A DNA stretch of 64,000 nucleotides from Neospora caninum Liverpool. Lineage: Eukaryota; Apicomplexa; Conoidasida; Eucoccidiorida; Sarcocystidae. Under the pieces are notes generated by a model. That model saw only the letters and a list, made by a program, of their open reading frames with translations. It had not been told where the DNA came from and made no database searches. Location of the stretch: assembly GCF_000208865.1 (NCBI RefSeq), contig NC_018396.1, positions 1,116,001 through 1,180,000 of the forward strand, given 5' to 3'. Position 1 is the stretch's first letter. Every line of letters starts with the position of its first letter. Shown piece after piece: positions 25,133-37,400 of this stretch. Position numbers and translations under genes: made by a program.

Positions 25133-26121
25133 GCATGCCTAGTTGTGCCCGGGGGAGCTTAGGTGGTGCTTCTCGCGGGAAGAGAAAACTCATTTTCATT
25201 TTTTAGGGGGGGTTCGTTGAGTCCTCATGTCTTGAGTGCGGCCTCTCCAGCTGCGGGGGTGTTTTTCCGTGATGTCGCGTGACCGCTCTAACTGTCGTTC
25301 GAACTCGCCTTTCTCAGGCAAACGGGCCGTGTTCAAAACATCTCAGGCTGCGTTCTGGGAAACCTGTGAAGGGTTGCGAGCGCCAAGGAAGGCTCGCGTG
25401 TTTCTGTCCTGCGGCTCGAGCAGCGAAGAGCCAGTGGATAGCGCCTGAGGCGAGACGCGGGCGAAACAGATCAGTTGCTTCGCCCCCCGCGACGCGCGCT
25501 GCTGGTGAAAAGACCAAGACAGAGACGTAGAGCCACCGAAACCGAGAGACGCATGCACCTGTCGGGGAGGGGTTCACATGCGCAGGCAAGAGAACAACCG
25601 AATGATGCGGGTGTTAGCGACCGAGTTAAAGAAACGAGCCTAGGGAGTCAAAGTTAAGTGTTCATGTAGCAGAGACTTCATGTCGAAAGCACATCACGCC
25701 CCGGAGACACCCGGAGACAAAGCCCGAGGGCGCGACACAGAAAGTCCGCCTTTGACTCGAGAGCGGGAAGAACAAGGAAAGCAGTGAACGCGAGTTGCGA
25801 ATTGGGAGCGAGTTGTTGTTCCCACCACTCGCACGTACACTCCATCCCAAGAGGAGGCACCCCCGGCGATCCGACGCGTTTTGTTTTAGAACCTTGGAAC
25901 AGCAGAAAAAGAGCCCGCGCCCTCGATCGCCGCTCTATTCACGCTCCTCCGGTTCTGGCGCGTGCCCACTTGCTCGGGCCTCTACAAATGCGTTGTCCCC
26001 TCTCGGTACGCGCCGTCGAAACCGGTCAGCGTCTTTGCGCGTCCCTATCGTCTTGGTCGAAATACGCGTCCTTTTTGCTTTTCCGGCAAAAACAGTCGTC
26101 TGTTGTGAGACGCTCTTCACT
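25062..26121. other. convergent spacer between JmjC and GRP170 genes
   Basis: Holds the 3' ends of two convergent genes. An (AT)n tract lies at about 25099-25129. No gene is supported. Confidence 0.65.
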
Positions 26122-28977
26122 TCACAGCTCTTCTCTGGTTTTCTGCTCCGCTGCAGTGTCCTTTCCCGACGTTTGGCCCTCTTCTCTCTTTTCCTCCGGT
26201 TCCGCCTTCTCGGTCTCTGCTTTCTCGCTCTCTTTCTCTGTCTTCTCCGTCTCTGTCTTCTCCGTCTCTTTCTCTCTCTTCTCTGTGTCCGCGTCCTTCT
26301 GGTCTCCGTTCTCCTTGGGGGGTGGAGTCGTAGTGGTTGTCGGCCGCGGGATGTTCTCGAGGGCCTTGACGGCGGCGCCGAGTTCCTTCACCTTCGCGAG
26401 GACTTCGGCTTTGGTGAAAACGGGCTCTTCCGTGTCTTTCTTGCTCTGCTGGCTAGCGAGTTTCTCTCGCCACCACGCGCCGACGTCTTCGCCGAAGGCG
26501 CGAACCCCCTTCAGTTTCTCCTCGGGGACCCACGGCCGCTTCGTCGCGATCTGCTCGAGGCGAGAGACGACGTCGACGAGGGCCTTCTCCATCTTGTCAA
26601 TCACCTTGGGTCGCGCCTCCAGCTCCTCCGCGCGCTTCTTCATCGGCTCTACGACGTTCTCCAGCGCCGACAGCTTCTTCTTCACCGCTTCGATGCCTTC
26701 CGCCTTCGCGCTGTCGTAGATCCACTCCTCGTCGGCCTCCAGCTGCTTCCGCAGCTCCTCGCGTGTCTCGGGCACACTCACCCTCGCGATCATCTCCTCG
26801 TCGAGCAAACCCCTGGCCGCGTAGATCGACGACTCCAGTCTGTTCATCGCCTCTGCGAGCCGATGCACCCGCAAGTCCGACGCCTCCAACTCCTGCAACT
26901 GCTTCCGGAGCGCCTTCCGCTCGGCCGCCGTCAGCGGCAAAGGCAACGTCAGGGTCTCTTCGACCGCGAGGGGCTCGGACACCTGCTTCATGATCTTCTT
27001 GAACTTGGGCTGCGGCGTCGGAGTCGTCGTGCTCGTCTGCTCGCTCGCGTCCGAGGCCGACTTAGTCGTCGTCGCCTTCGTCGTTGTGGCGGGCACCGGA
27101 ACGTAGATCGGGTACTCCTGCGTGAGGTACGCGCGGTCGAAGCCAATCACGCCGCTGCCGTCGATCTTGAACACGAGGTTCGCCTTCGGGAGACGCTTCT
27201 CCTCAGCCTCGACTTCCCCGACTTCGGCCTTCTTCTCCGCCTCGGCCTTCTTCTGCGCCTCCTCCTCCAGCTTCTTCGCGACCTCCGAGACGCCAGTGAC
27301 GGCGAGCTTCATGAGGGGCACGTCGTCCTCGAGAAGCTCCAGTTCAAAGTCGTGCGTCGTTCGGAGCGCGACCGTCCTGCTGCCTTGGGCGAGTCGGCCG
27401 TTCCGCCCCAAGAGCACCTTGGTCTTCTCCACGCGGTCGCCGTGCTTGACGCCGGCGTCCGCGTCGTCTTCCTCGGCGATCGACGCGATCTTCAAAACGT
27501 ACTCAAAGGGCGAAATGTCGTGCAGCAGCATTTGCTTGACGCGGAACGTCGCCGTGCTGTTGGCGGCGATGAACGCGGCGCCCGTGGCCATCGCCTCGTC
27601 GCCGTTCAGGTGCGTCCCCACCTCCTTCCCGCCCATCATTGCGTTCAGCTCCTGCTGGACCCGCGGGACGCGCCAGCCGCCGCCGAGCAGCTCAACCTGG
27701 TCGATGTTGGCGATGTCCATCCCGGCGTGGTTCAGCGTGGCGTCGAGCGACGCCTTCAGCTTCGCCAGCATCCCCTTCTCCTGGAGAAGGCCCTCGAGGT
27801 CCGCGCGCTCAATCGGCTCGTGGAAATCCACGTCGTTGTGCAAGCCCTCCACTCGGAAATGCGTCTGTTTGTTTGCGCTGAGGACGTGCTTGGACATCAC
27901 CGCCTGCTTCACAAGCTTCTTCAGCGCGCGAGGCACTTGGAGGAGCGCCTTGCCCGGGTGGCGCTTCTCGAAGACTTCGCGCATCTTCTCCGCAATCGCC
28001 AGGTCCACGTGGTGGCCGCCCGCCCCCGCAGTCGTCTCGCACGCGAGCAACTGAACTTGCAAAACCTCCTTCTTCGACGGAAGCTGGACCGGCGAGAAGC
28101 GGACGACGCCCACGTCAACGGTCGAGCTGCCAACGTCGTAAAACAACTTTGTCGCCGTCGTGTTTGTCGGCAAGTCGAGGGCGTGCTGGACGGCCGCCGT
28201 CACTGAGTGGTGGTTGAACGCGATCGCATGCATCCCGGCGATCTCGACCGCGTCACGCAACGCCTGCCGCTGCCGCTGGGTGTACCTACACGGGATCGAG
28301 ATGACGCAGCCAATCGTCGCTTCCGAGTCGATCCCCGCGGCCTGGCTCGCGAGCTTCTTCACGAAGGCGAGCATACTGGCGGTGACCAACTCCGCAGGCA
28401 AGTACAGGCCGTCGCGGGCGAGAACAGCCAAGCTGTGTCGGCGCTTGTCCATGAACAACCGGTAGGGGTAGTAGTCGTGGGGGTAACCACTGGGCAACAG
28501 CTTCTCCTTCAACTCCACGGGGAGGAACGCGGCGTCGGGCGAGTCGGCAGTCACGTCGACGAGGCCAAAGTCTGTCGCGTTCACGCCGAGCAACAGATTC
28601 GGGTGAAGGAAGACGCGGTCAGGCTTCTTCGCGGCTTGGGCTGCTCCGTCGTCGCCCATCTCGCGCTTCTCGTCGTCTGCAAACGAGACTGCGTTGCTCG
28701 TCTTTCGCTTGCTCGCGGTGTTCAAGAGAATCTCGATCGGCCGCCCGGCTGCGACCAATGCCACCTTCACAAACTCCGACCCGAGGTCGAGACCGACGAC
28801 CTGCGCCTCGGCAAAGAGGGCCGGCGGGCGCAGCGAAAGAAGAGAAACGAGACAGAGAGACAGGAAGAGGAAACCGCGGCGAACAAGACCCGAGGGAGAC
28901 GGGAACGAAGAGCGAGACGCACGCGCGCCAGGCGCACGCCGGAGACGAGGGCCAACGCCCTCAACAAAAGACGCCAT
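26122..28977 (-). CDS. GRP170/HYOU1-type HSP70 chaperone of the ER
   Basis: Large HSP70-family protein of the ER lumen that acts as nucleotide-exchange factor for BiP and binds unfolded clients. Intronless, 951 residues from the ATG at 28977. A signal peptide ends near residue 58 (core GFLFLSLCLVSLLSL, then FAEA). The ATPase domain begins at once: VVGLDLGSEFVKVAL (61-75, phosphate 1), later KLFYDVGSSTVDVGVV (phosphate 2) and VELLGGGWRVPRVQQEL (adenosine motif, in the degenerate GRP170 form). After the substrate domain comes the long helical C-terminal extension of this subfamily, with a Lys/Glu-rich end. The last residues are KTREEL, so the ER-retention signal would be REEL rather than the usual HDEL or KDEL. 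The frame stays open upstream with an in-frame ATG near 29181, but that segment is AT-rich and would bury the signal peptide, so 28977 is preferred. Length fits the family (about 1,000). Confidence 0.95.
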   Translation of the reverse strand: MASFVEGVGPRLRRAPGARASRSSFPSPSGLVRRGFLFLSLCLVSLLSLRPPALFAEAQVVGLDLGSEFVKVALVAAGRPIEILLNTASKRKTSNAVSFADDEKREMGDDGAAQAAKKPDRVFLHPNLLLGVNATDFGLVDVTADSPDAAFLPVELKEKLLPSGYPHDYYPYRLFMDKRRHSLAVLARDGLYLPAELVTASMLAFVKKLASQAAGIDSEATIGCVISIPCRYTQRQRQALRDAVEIAGMHAIAFNHHSVTAAVQHALDLPTNTTATKLFYDVGSSTVDVGVVRFSPVQLPSKKEVLQVQLLACETTAGAGGHHVDLAIAEKMREVFEKRHPGKALLQVPRALKKLVKQAVMSKHVLSANKQTHFRVEGLHNDVDFHEPIERADLEGLLQEKGMLAKLKASLDATLNHAGMDIANIDQVELLGGGWRVPRVQQELNAMMGGKEVGTHLNGDEAMATGAAFIAANSTATFRVKQMLLHDISPFEYVLKIASIAEEDDADAGVKHGDRVEKTKVLLGRNGRLAQGSRTVALRTTHDFELELLEDDVPLMKLAVTGVSEVAKKLEEEAQKKAEAEKKAEVGEVEAEEKRLPKANLVFKIDGSGVIGFDRAYLTQEYPIYVPVPATTTKATTTKSASDASEQTSTTTPTPQPKFKKIMKQVSEPLAVEETLTLPLPLTAAERKALRKQLQELEASDLRVHRLAEAMNRLESSIYAARGLLDEEMIARVSVPETREELRKQLEADEEWIYDSAKAEGIEAVKKKLSALENVVEPMKKRAEELEARPKVIDKMEKALVDVVSRLEQIATKRPWVPEEKLKGVRAFGEDVGAWWREKLASQQSKKDTEEPVFTKAEVLAKVKELGAAVKALENIPRPTTTTTPPPKENGDQKDADTEKREKETEKTETEKTEKESEKAETEKAEPEEKREEGQTSGKDTAAEQKTREEL

Positions 28978-31900
28978 CGTGCCGCCGAGGAAACGAGGAT
29001 GCGCAGAGGAAGAGAGACCTGAGAAAAAAAGAGAGAAAACCCGGAGACTCTCCTGAGAAATGCACCATCCGAGAGAAAGAAGACGAATTCGTCTCGTTAT
29101 ACAAACAGGACAAGACACATATCTATGAAATCGTGTGTATGCAGACCTCAAGAGTCTAAATGCATAAACGAAGATGTACATATGCACGGATGTCGACAAG
29201 AGTACACGAGATATATCGCGCGCGGGGACGAATGCAGTTGTTCAACGAAGGAACATGAAGTTCTCTCCCGCACTCGAAGAAAAGGCAACAGAAACCACTG
29301 ATGTCGTCAAAATAATGTCGTACGTAAATGCATGTATTGGACACGCCCCTACACCAGAATATATATATATATATATATATAGGTGCAATCAAGCATACAC
29401 GGGTATACGCCAATATTTGTTTTAATGTAGATATTTATAACGGAACTTCGGTTAAAAAGGGTCATCGGTCAACAAGAAAAAATCCTTTCCGCCAGACAGC
29501 AAATGGGGGGGTGGCTCCTGATTGCGGGATCATGTCGACACCCACAGCTGTAGGAGGCGTGCTTCTCGGCAGTGGGCTGGTGTGAGAGGAAGAAGTAACG
29601 AGAACCTTATCACAGTGTCGCTGAGGATACGGAAATCCTTATTTTTGCCTCTTGGAAAGCAAAAACGCGGTCTACACACACCCCGGCAGGCGTCGATCAG
29701 CTACACATCGGGTTCGCATGCACACCAGGACGCGCCGGTTCGTTCGAAATTGCTCTTCTCTGTGACTGGTAGCTTCCCCGCCACTTTGACTGCGCAGCAG
29801 AGAAAACGGCGACCAGAGAGTGACTTCCCTCGGATTCCCAAGAGCACACAGACCTTCCTCAGGCTCACATGATAAAAATGCACACAACGGTGGAGAGGAG
29901 GCAGCTTGCTTCCGCTAAACCACATCAGCAAGGACGTCCAGTCAGGCAGAAGTGCAACGGTGTGTACAGGCCGCGTTCTCCAGAGCAAACAAACTCAGGC
30001 ATGTTTGGCGAAAAGAGGAAGACTTTGTCGGGCGTTTCTTCTTACGCCAGGGAAGGACGTGCGGAACGTCTGCCGGCGCTCTACCGCGTGCGACGCTCCC
30101 GAGTCGAAACAAACGCAGAGATGTCTGGGTTTGAAAACACGCGTGTGTACAACATGCATCGGCAAGCTTGTCGGGGGCATACCCCATTCACTGAAAACCC
30201 TTTTTTCTCTGGTTCTTCGCTTACCCGAGCGTGAGAGTCGAGCACAAAAGTCGGCACACGGCGGTGGTCACACTCGGTGTACACTTTGCGGCGCAGCGCC
30301 TTGTAGAGACAAACGTGGAAGTTTCAAAACCAGGGCGCAAGTTCGTGGGTGCGCCGCTGGAAAAGAAGACGAGAAATGGAAAATGTATCCGTACCTGTAG
30401 ATGCAAAACTCGGGGGAAAGCGAGATGCACCCGAGCTTGCCGCAGCGTCGGGAGAAGGCAACCCCAACCTAGGCGAGGCCAGCAGCGAGGAAGACGACAG
30501 AGGCGCCGTTGTCCGCGTAGGAGAAAAGAAGACAGCCCGACACGGGCGGAAAGGAGAGCGATTCCTCCGCGCTCACGTGCAGGATTTGGCGACTCAGTCC
30601 GTGGTACATTCTTTTCCTCTTGGAGGGGTCAGATCGCAGGAGAGACAGGCAAGAGAGGCGAATGGACGGTGTTTGTGTTTGAAACAGTAAAAGGCAAACC
30701 GTGGAGACGGCTCCGCGAGCGCGAAGTCGAAAGCAGCGGCTCTGTGGTTCGAGATGGAGGGGGAAGAACAGCCACCGCGAGGACTGATAGAAAAGAGCAT
30801 GTTTTTTGCGGATCCTTCTGGTCGAGGCCGTACGAAAAAAAGTAAGCCATAGAAGGTTTGCGTCTCTTTTTCGACGGGACGCTCCCCTTCGCAGCCCCTA
30901 ATGCAAGACACGAAAAACCCACGAGACCAACACCAAGTCAAAGGGGGGAAAGAGCAGTCTCGTAGCCTGTATTCGTGCCTGATCGGAGTCGATTCGCAGC
31001 CCTATTTCTCCCCAAGGCCATAAGAAGAATATATATATATATATATCGGCTAGATATGGAGAAAAGAAAAGACAATGGTCCTTGTATCCGGGCGCGTTTC
31101 GGTGCAACATCCCTGTAAAACTCGCAGAACTACGGCTTCTCTCATGTTTGGCGGCGCAGAGCCTGCCTCTTTGCGTAACATACCCACGACAGATCGCGAA
31201 TACAGACGTTAAATGCTGAGGAATATCAAAGCAATCATCCGTCCGTGCATCTAATCTGACGCTCGGCTGCTGTTTAAATTCGAAGAAAAACGAAAAGACC
31301 CCTGCCCTATCTTTTTCAAGGAGCACGGTGTGTCGTCCTGGCTGTTTGGGGATTTGTGCGTGACCGGAAAGCACCGAAAGATGACACCTGAACAAACGGA
31401 GAGCGCTTCACTTCCTGGAAGATCTGCTGGGTGAACCGATATGGAACGGAGCAACGCTCGTAACCTCCTTTCAGATATGGTCGCGGAAATCCGCCGTTCT
31501 GATCAAGTCTTGCCTGTGACGCAAGTTTAAAATCGGTCACCGCAAGAAAACAATTCCGGGGACGAGGCTGAAATTTAGCACTTCCTCAGGGCCAACACAA
31601 TGTGTGTGCCTCGGAGGCGTCCAGCAGCGTTTCTGATTTTCGTGGCGTGTCACTTTTCTGCCTCAGCAACTGTATCTGAAAGAGAAAAGAAACACATGCT
31701 CACCGGTAGATCGCTTTCCTCTCTACGGCGTATTTTTCAGCAAAGAGTGGCTGAGTCTCTCCGTGATAAAAGTTTTATCGAAAGCGACGGCAAAAGCGAC
31801 AAGCAGATGTCTCCACAAACCTGTCTTCCCCGATTTTTCCTCTGGGGGAATAGATCTCTACAGAGGACCACGAAACCTCGTTCGATCCAACCCGCACTTC

Positions 31901-34068
31901 GGCTCTTCTCAATTGGCCAGGACGCCGGATCTGTCAAGGAAGCTGAGACGTTCGCTGTCACCTAAGTGTCTTCGTAGGCACGTACTTTAGTTCAGGTCAG
32001 AGCTGTGCTGCGGCTTCGTCCTTCCCGGTACGCCCCAGGCGGGGTGCTGCCTGCGGTCATTTCGTCGATTCCCATTAAGCATAGTGCACATGCTTGAAAA
32101 AGAGGACCTCTTCAGCTTATTAAAACGGTAGAACTCTCACTCGTTTGAGAAAGACTGTAAAAGAAGAGACGTACCTGGGAAAGGGCTGGCTCGAACAAGA
32201 TATCCCAAAACACACCTGGATTATACAGGATTTACCCCCCCAAGGACATGTACATTTTAATACAGTTCAACAAGAAAGCTTCGGAGACAGGATATCCAGT
32301 TTCCTGACGAAGAATTTGCTGATTCTCTACTTTCCCACAGGTCTAGTAAACTGACCGTCACGTTTTCGCAGATTCTGCCTTGTCCATGTTTGTTGTTCGA
32401 AACGTGACATTCAAAACTATGCGTACACACTCGTGAGAATCGTTTGACACAGGGAGTTCGCCGAGTGAAATCTAAGTCAGCAGCACTCAGGCAATTTTAA
32501 TGTAACTCTTGATTCCAAAAAATACTGTATAGTACTGAGGTGCGAAACGTAGAGTGGCGATCTCCGTAGGACGCCCGAACACGTGGTACGCATGTGCACT
32601 GTGCATATTGTCTTCGTGGAAGTCTTCTCTCCTTTGCTTTCTCAGGTTCACAAATCTACAGGCAAAGTGCAGGATACATCGAGCTTCACATTTGGCAACT
32701 CTATTAAGAGGTGCACATGCTTGCTACACAGCTAACGCTTTCACTTTATTCTTCTATGAGGACACGATACAGCTGACGCTGTAGCCAACTTTCGAAACAA
32801 ACAGAGAACAAGTCGAGAGCTCCTCAAACCCTCAGAGTGTTTCCGCGTGCATCGGATAAATAGAAAGGGTGGACCTCACTAAGGGTGGGATCTCCGTAAA
32901 CCGGAAAGACATATAAAATGAGCGAAAGACTACACGGTCAATACAGTCCGCGTGCCCTACGTGCCAGTCCCGTCCGAGCACGTTCAGGATCCGAATCAGT
33001 GACAGGTTTCCGAACAACTAGACACTCGCTGGAACGGCGTGAGGAGTTTCAGCGATGGAGAAGCCCCTAGTTTTGCGAACGGATGCGATTCTGTTGGAGA
33101 GTTTCGGTTTACTGAAAGGAGCTCTATGCGTGGAAGGCCTGCATGCAGCCGTTGCTCTCGGGGTTTGCCCACCCGCCACGACCGGCGTCGTCCCTTCTCG
33201 AGGGTTAACAGTTTGGTTCGTATTTTTACGCCGTTATTTTTTTGTTGTCGACACGTGTCACCTCACTGAAGTTGTGTCTTTTACGAGCCAGCTTCGATTT
33301 TTTTCCGGGAAAGAAATCACCGCGTTTTTTCGTGGTTAGCTGCTCTGACACTTGAGACAGAAAACGGGGCTACGCAGTTTTCCAGCGAACAAAAATGTCG
33401 GGCGTTACGCTACATACAGTGAAGATCCTCGCGTGACTGCCTTTCCTTCTTTCATCCGGACACTAGGGAGAACTACCGCTTTTACGAGACGAACCTTGAC
33501 GAACTCGTGGAAGACAGAACTGACTATTTCGCAGAGAGAGGAGCAAAGGACTCTTTCTCCGACGCCGTTCATGTTTTTCTGTGCATGTTTGCTCCGGTTT
33601 TTTGCGTGCGTGTGTATGAACGTCTCTCCACCTTTCGCCTTTTGCCTTTCGCGTGGGTACATGCGATTTTTCCTGAGAAAGGCTGGCCCTGAGGTAGCAC
33701 ACTTTCGTTTGGAGCCCTTTTCTGCGCTTTTGCGTGGAGGCGATCGCGTTCTCGTGCCCACCTCTCGGGAAACACGGGCCCTCTCCAGCAACGTGCTGTC
33801 TTCACGCATCCCTTCTCCAAAAAGGGAGATTCACACGGCCTGGCATGTGGGACTGTAGGGGAGAGTAAAGATACATGTAGATATCTGAATGTGTGTATAT
33901 CGTCCACATCCGTCGATTCAGAATTGGGAAGCACGCTGGGTTGCGATCGCCTCTCGCACATTGCTGTTTAGGCCGCCTTTTTGGCAGAGCTCGCTGCCGG
34001 CACCCACAACAGCTCTTCTTGTTTCGTCGTCGTGTGTAGTCACTGCGCCGGGTTGAGCGTTTTCTTCC
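28978..34068. other. long gene-poor spacer upstream of GRP170 and PP1 inhibitor-3
   Basis: Both flanking genes read away from this spacer. It contains (AT)n tracts at 29359-29382 and 31029-31046, and a clearly AT-richer stretch at about 32050-33000. Three weak candidates were seen: a 104-codon acidic ORF with ATG near 30376, a 121-codon ORF at 31600-31965 with a hydrophobic N-terminus, and a possible exon at about 33468-33600. Each is treated below or in the findings; none is recognised. Confidence 0.5.
31600..31965 (+). CDS. hypothetical small secreted protein (weak ORF)
   Basis: I do not recognise this. It is a 121-codon frame starting at an ATG, with a possible signal peptide (basic MCVPRRRPA, then AAFLIFVACHFSASA). 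The rest is Ser/Arg-rich with no transmembrane segment, no cysteine pattern and no known motif. No splice structure or neighbouring gene supports it. Such frames arise by chance in a 5 kb spacer, so it may be noise. Confidence 0.2.
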   Translation: MCVPRRRPAAFLIFVACHFSASATVSEREKKHMLTGRSLSSLRRIFQQRVAESLRDKSFIESDGKSDKQMSPQTCLPRFFLWGNRSLQRTTKPRSIQPALRLFSIGQDAGSVKEAETFAVT

Positions 34069-34467
34069 ATGGCGGCTCGTGCGCACGGAAGCTCCAGCGG
34101 GAGCACGACGGCAACCGTGCAGCCGCCCGCTGTGGTGCACATTGTCGCTGAGAACCGGAACAGCGTGCCGGTGCCTCGGGAACATGAGGCTGCAGTGCCA
34201 CTGCCTGAGCGCCGTGTAAGCTGGGACGCGGCTGCAATTGACAATGAGAACATGAACAAAAAGAAAAGCAAAAAGTGCTGCATTTTCCACAAGCAACGCC
34301 CGTTCGGGGAGTCCTCGAGTGACAGTGACAGCGATGGCAACTCAGACACTGGACCGGCGCACGGGTCTTGTGGAGAAAAAGGGGAGTGTAAGCGAGGTCA
34401 ACCCTGCTGTCACCACCATTCCAACACGCCGCCCGGGGAAGCGCCGGAAAACCGGTCTGAGGCGTGA
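34069..34467 (+). CDS. protein phosphatase 1 inhibitor-3 (PPP1R11/YPI1 family)
   Basis: Small heat-stable regulator that binds and controls protein phosphatase 1, mainly in the nucleus. Intronless, 132 residues, ATG at 34069. The family core is unmistakable: [20 protein letters not shown], then [20 protein letters not shown]; human and yeast members read RVHW...DNEHMGRRKSKCCCI and FGESS. RRVSW is the PP1-docking (RVxF-type) motif. The C-terminal part has [17 protein letters not shown], a Cys/His cluster that corresponds to the conserved C-terminal HC-rich region and may bind metal. The N-terminal 45 residues are Ser/Thr/Pro/Val-rich and probably disordered, as in relatives. Length is in the family range (about 125-155). 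The Ser/Asp cluster after GESS is a likely casein kinase 2 target, which is inference. Confidence 0.93.
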   Translation: MAARAHGSSSGSTTATVQPPAVVHIVAENRNSVPVPREHEAAVPLPERRVSWDAAAIDNENMNKKKSKKCCIFHKQRPFGESSSDSDSDGNSDTGPAHGSCGEKGECKRGQPCCHHHSNTPPGEAPENRSEA

Positions 34468-37400
34468 ACAAATCGCAGCGAATGTCAATCTGTGGTAACG
34501 GGATATGCAGGAACACTTCTCGTGTGTCGCCATGTGTGACAGTGGCATAAGTACAAGCAGCTCTACATCCTTTTATGGATGCACACCCGTTTCGCTCTAT
34601 GCTTCAACATTCAGGTGTCAGCCTCTGTATACCTGTCGGTCCGCCGATTTACCAATCCTTTTTTTTCCCGACATATGTGTGGTCCGTGCCAGCAGACGCC
34701 CTTTTGGAAACTGTGTGCACGGCAGAGGGGTGCAGACATGTATGTGTAAATCTGTGGATATTGATCTGCGCTTCCACGCGTGCCTTTCGATATAAAAGCG
34801 TTTTCTGCGTTCGTACGTCTGCGCCGATTTTCTGCGGGGGTTGAATCACAACGTAATGCCAGCCGCTGAGGGGACCTCGTTTTATTACAAGAAATGACAT
34901 CAATGTACAGTTGCAAATGGTGCGAGATGCGTCTAACCACTTTCGTTCCTTTTTGCAATGGTAGTGGATAGGTGACTCTGAACCGTGAATGATGCTGTGT
35001 GCGTGTAGCATCTGTACGCGAGTTGTCACTTTTTCCTTTGCAAACTGATCTGCAGCCTTTCCGTTCTGCTTCTGCGCAATCAATCGGAACGTCCCTTAAA
35101 TGGAAAGTGCCTGAAGCACGAGAGTGCCTATCTGGGTCTTTTGTGAGACCCCGACTTACTCATCTAACGCCAACATGCTTTTTCCATTGTCACCCATAAA
35201 GGTTCTTCTACTGCTTAGCCGATTTGACTCTGGTGACACGAGCAACATAAAGGGTGAGGCATTTCCCTTCTCTTTAGTATCATTGTCATAAGCTCCGTTG
35301 TTGCCCTTTCCACTTGGCGTCAAGAAAGAACTATCCCAGAAGCGTATACTACTAACGGACGCCCTCCGTGTATGGAACGAGGAGGCGGTTTCTGGAACTC
35401 GCGTTAACATGGAAGGCATTCCCATATACACACATATACACCCGTAAACACGTGTCTCGCCGTTTGACGAATGCATACGATATAAGCGAAGGACAGACCT
35501 TTCTAAAAGCGAAGAAACGGAGCTAGAGAGTGGTCTGTCTGAGGCAGAAGGCGGAACCTGATTCGTAAACCATTCAGTGTGTCCGTTTCTTATCCCTCAG
35601 CACACGGCAAAGACTGTGTGCCTACCCTATTTTGGAGTTTTTCTGTGCTGGTTCAGCTCGTTTGCAAAACAAACGACTCCCCTGGGTTGTCAAAGGCAGC
35701 GAATCCAAGCGACCGCACACATAGCGAATCATGCAGACAAGCGACTCGTTCAGGTTGTGCCTAGCCTGGTGACTTAGATTATGATTCTTATTGATGGGAG
35801 CACAGCCCCCTGGGAATCCAGTCCAATGCTGTGCAGTGGGCAGCCTGTGGAAAATGAAGGAAAAGGAAGTCGAGATTCCGTATATTCCGTCACGAAGTGA
35901 TGGAAGATTGACGCCATCTCCTACTCCAAAGAGCGCACCGGATGACCCGTTCTGCAATGCATGGAAACGGTGCGTCAAGCGAGAAGACTGGAACCTCATA
36001 ATCGGCAAAGTGCCACGTTGGACGAAGAGGAAGGCGAGACACAGCGCGTGTTCGCCACCGGCGTTCATCGTCGAAAGGCGTGACTGTAGGCTCCGTTATG
36101 GAAACACCAAAGAAAAGAGGCGGTCAGGTAAGTACGCATTTAAGCCCTCCAAACAGAGCCAGAAACTCTAACTCGATTCCACGGCCAAGGAAGAACTGCA
36201 AGGGGCGGCCGATGGGCAACGCAGCTGCGGAAGGAGTGTGCGCAGCAATCGCCCCGGCTGAAATAACGCGCTTTCGGCGCCCCTGGGAAAGAGCCAGAGA
36301 AAAAGTAAATGTCTACACCACTTTGTAAATGAGTCAATCCTCTGGTAAGAAAACCGATGCCGGCGGGAGCTGCGATAACGAGAAACAGGAGGGAAAGGAA
36401 GAGAGTTCGCGCGGAGAAAATACGGGAGACTGGTTCGCTAGACCGTTTGTGTTTTCTCTGTGTGCCCAGGATAAGCTTCTTCCCGCGACGTTTTCCCGTA
36501 CTCAGTTGGAAGAGGACAGCCTGGGTCGTCTTCCGGCTGCCAGTCCAGAGTTAAGTGAGAAATCCCCATTTTCGTAAGCATTTCACCAAGAAGCTGCCTG
36601 GTGAATACATGCTGAAGTGAGGCCAACAGTCCTTCGATTTGTCTCTCGCCCTCTCTCTCCGACTTGGCCGGCGTATTTTCGCGGGGACGAACAGCGCATG
36701 TAGACTTCTCCCTTTCCCATGATTTTTTTCTTTTTCTGTGGAGGACTGGGGATTAGAAACACATCATCTGCGTGCTTTTTTTCAACCCTGGAAGAGGAAG
36801 ATTGTGAGGGAGAGAGATTCGTGCGCGAGGGGAGGAGAGGCGAACTGTTTTTCCTGTTCCTTTTCTCCCTGCAACGCCCGATTCGCATCTTGGCGACCGT
36901 TTCGTAGCGCGGGAACAGCTCGTTCCCTTTTCCTCGGCTCCTCTGTAAGAACGAGAAGAAAAAGGGATTCACCTGACTCCAAACACTCGCGGGGGGCGCG
37001 ATGCTTCTCCAGCCTGTCTCCTTTTCCGCCGCTTTTGTGTCCCGTTCTCGAGTAGGCATTTTCACACATGCATGTGTGTGTGCGGACGCGCTCTACAAAT
37101 CCTTTTCGTCAGACATACTGTCTAGCCCCTCTGTCTTCGTAAATGTATCCTATCACGCAGTCGTCTACGAAAACCCAGTCCCTCTGCTCCACGCGAGTCT
37201 CTGCAGTTTCTCATGCGAAACTCGACGAATGCAGCGTATGCCGAAAGAATCCGCACAGATGCTGTTTCTCGCCGTTTCCTTCCGCCTCTGAAAGAGGGAC
37301 ACTGCTTTCTTGAACACGGGAGGAGACTGCGTGTGTTTCTCGGGTAGGCGTGGTACATCAGTCATGTGTCGCGTCTCGATCCCGGTTGGCCCAAATCCTT

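Noticed and set aside
25795..28206. 803-codon open frame on the plus strand, antisense to GRP170
   Set aside because: It is the codon-phase shadow of a GC-rich, strongly biased coding sequence. Its Leu/Arg-rich product has no motif, while the minus strand codes a complete HSP70-family protein.
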